From the NCBI GenBank assembly GCA_964522605.1, contig CAZFWV010000358.1, forward strand, positions 1-6,959: 6,959 nt of DNA, read 5' to 3'. A program made the position numbers and the translations under genes. Source of the stretch: CAVZLD01 sp964522605 (GTDB lineage Bacteria > Planctomycetota > Planctomycetia > Pirellulales > Pirellulaceae). The notes below the pieces were generated by a model. It saw nothing but the letters and a program-made list of their open reading frames with translations. It ran no database searches and was not told the DNA's origin. Positions 6,681 to 6,959 of the stretch are shown one piece after another. Within the stretch, counting starts at the first letter, position 1. Every line of letters starts with the position of its first letter.

Positions 6681-6780
6681 AGGAAGAGAAGTGACCACCG
6701 ATTCGACGGAGATTACGGATCGGCACGGACAGATCCGCGGTTATCTGTTTTATCCGTTTGATCCGCGGTTCCTCTTCTCG
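6681..6780. repeat. REP-like imperfect palindromic element with internal direct repeats
   Basis: The right half contains degenerate 9-10 bp units beginning ATC-C/T-G at 6733, 6743, 6752 and 6761; the first and last are identical (ATCCGCGGTT at 6733-6742 and 6761-6770). The element is also an imperfect palindrome. The left flank AGGAAGAGAAG (6681-6691) pairs roughly with CCTCTTCTC (6771-6779), ACCACCGAT (6694-6702) with ATCCGCGGT (6761-6769), and CAGAT (6730-6734) with ATCTG (6743-6747) around an 8-base loop containing CCGCGG. Phrases like ATCCGCGGTT and ATCCGTTT recur in intergenic repeats of several bacterial phyla, in my recollection. Between two convergent genes it could act as a dispersed palindromic repeat or a bidirectional transcript end. 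Copy number elsewhere in the genome cannot be seen here. Confidence 0.55.
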
Positions 6781-6806
6781 ATCTTCGGTTTGAATTCATG
6801 CTTACG

Positions 6807-6959
6807 CTAGAAGAGCCGTCGACGAATTGTCACAATGAGCTTGCGGGCCTCAGGCAGGTCTTTGCCGTGATCGATCCGCGAACGATAGGGGGACTTGGTC
6901 GATGCGACGATCTGTTGGGCAAACGCGTAGGGGCTGGGCGATCGTCTTGACGCTGATCG
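6807..6959 (-). CDS. 3' end of a probable minus-strand gene (partial, unknown product)
   Basis: Reading the minus strand from the right edge, one frame stays open for 50 codons and ends at TAG (complement of 6807-6809). The peptide includes S-P-Y-A-F-A-Q-Q-I-V-A-S-T-K, then D-H-G-K-D-L-P-E-A-R-K, and ends I-R-R-R-L-F. Its codon choice is G/C-biased at third positions like the genes to the left, and its composition is protein-like. The convergent orientation fits the palindromic element just beyond its stop. The upstream part is outside the window and I do not recognise the family. Competing readings exist: a plus-strand 50-codon frame at 6798-6950, and other minus frames open for 35-42 codons. 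The assignment is therefore tentative. Confidence 0.4.
   Translation of the reverse strand, partial: RSASRRSPSPYAFAQQIVASTKSPYRSRIDHGKDLPEARKLIVTIRRRLF

Overview
This window looks like ordinary chromosomal DNA from a GC-rich bacterium, most likely a planctomycete. The main pointers are the planctomycete-like variants in DXS (E-S-H-A where most families have E-Q-H-A, and R-Y-P-K where E. coli has R-Y-P-R), a secreted protein of a type I associate with planctomycetes next to the operon, and intergenic short-repeat DNA. The taxonomic call is from memory of family variants and could not be checked by a search.

Layout. Bases 1-84 are a tandem array of a 7-bp unit (CCTCCAA) that starts at, and may continue beyond, the left edge. 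It is followed by five plus-strand genes packed almost without gaps: xseA (129-1400) and xseB (1397-1786), the two subunits of exonuclease VII; ispA (1794-2717), a type II farnesyl diphosphate synthase; dxs (2721-4646), 1-deoxy-D-xylulose-5-phosphate synthase; and nadK (4652-5527), NAD kinase. The junctions are -4, +7, +3 and +5 bp, so this is almost certainly one operon. A 148-bp gap with several small inverted repeats follows. Then comes a secreted protein of unknown function (5676-6605) with a strong Shine-Dalgarno sequence and a signal peptide. The last 354 bp hold a palindromic, internally repetitive element (about 6681-6780) and what is probably the 3' end of a convergent minus-strand gene running off the right edge (6807-6959).

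How the genes fit together. Exonuclease VII degrades single-stranded DNA in repair. DXS makes the first committed intermediate of the MEP pathway, and IspA condenses the resulting C5 units into C15 farnesyl diphosphate for quinones, undecaprenyl carriers and, where present, hopanoids or carotenoids. NadK supplies NADP, and the MEP pathway needs NADPH at the DXR step. The order xseA-xseB-ispA-dxs-...-nadK is an old bacterial neighbourhood: part of it is found in E. coli, and a longer version in Firmicutes, where tlyA separates dxs from nadK. Here tlyA is absent.

I did not find a previously undescribed system. The parts most worth a second look are the heptamer array, the palindromic element near the right end, the SSB-like tail of XseB, the shortened helical region of XseA, the DXS active-site substitutions and the uncharacterised secreted protein.
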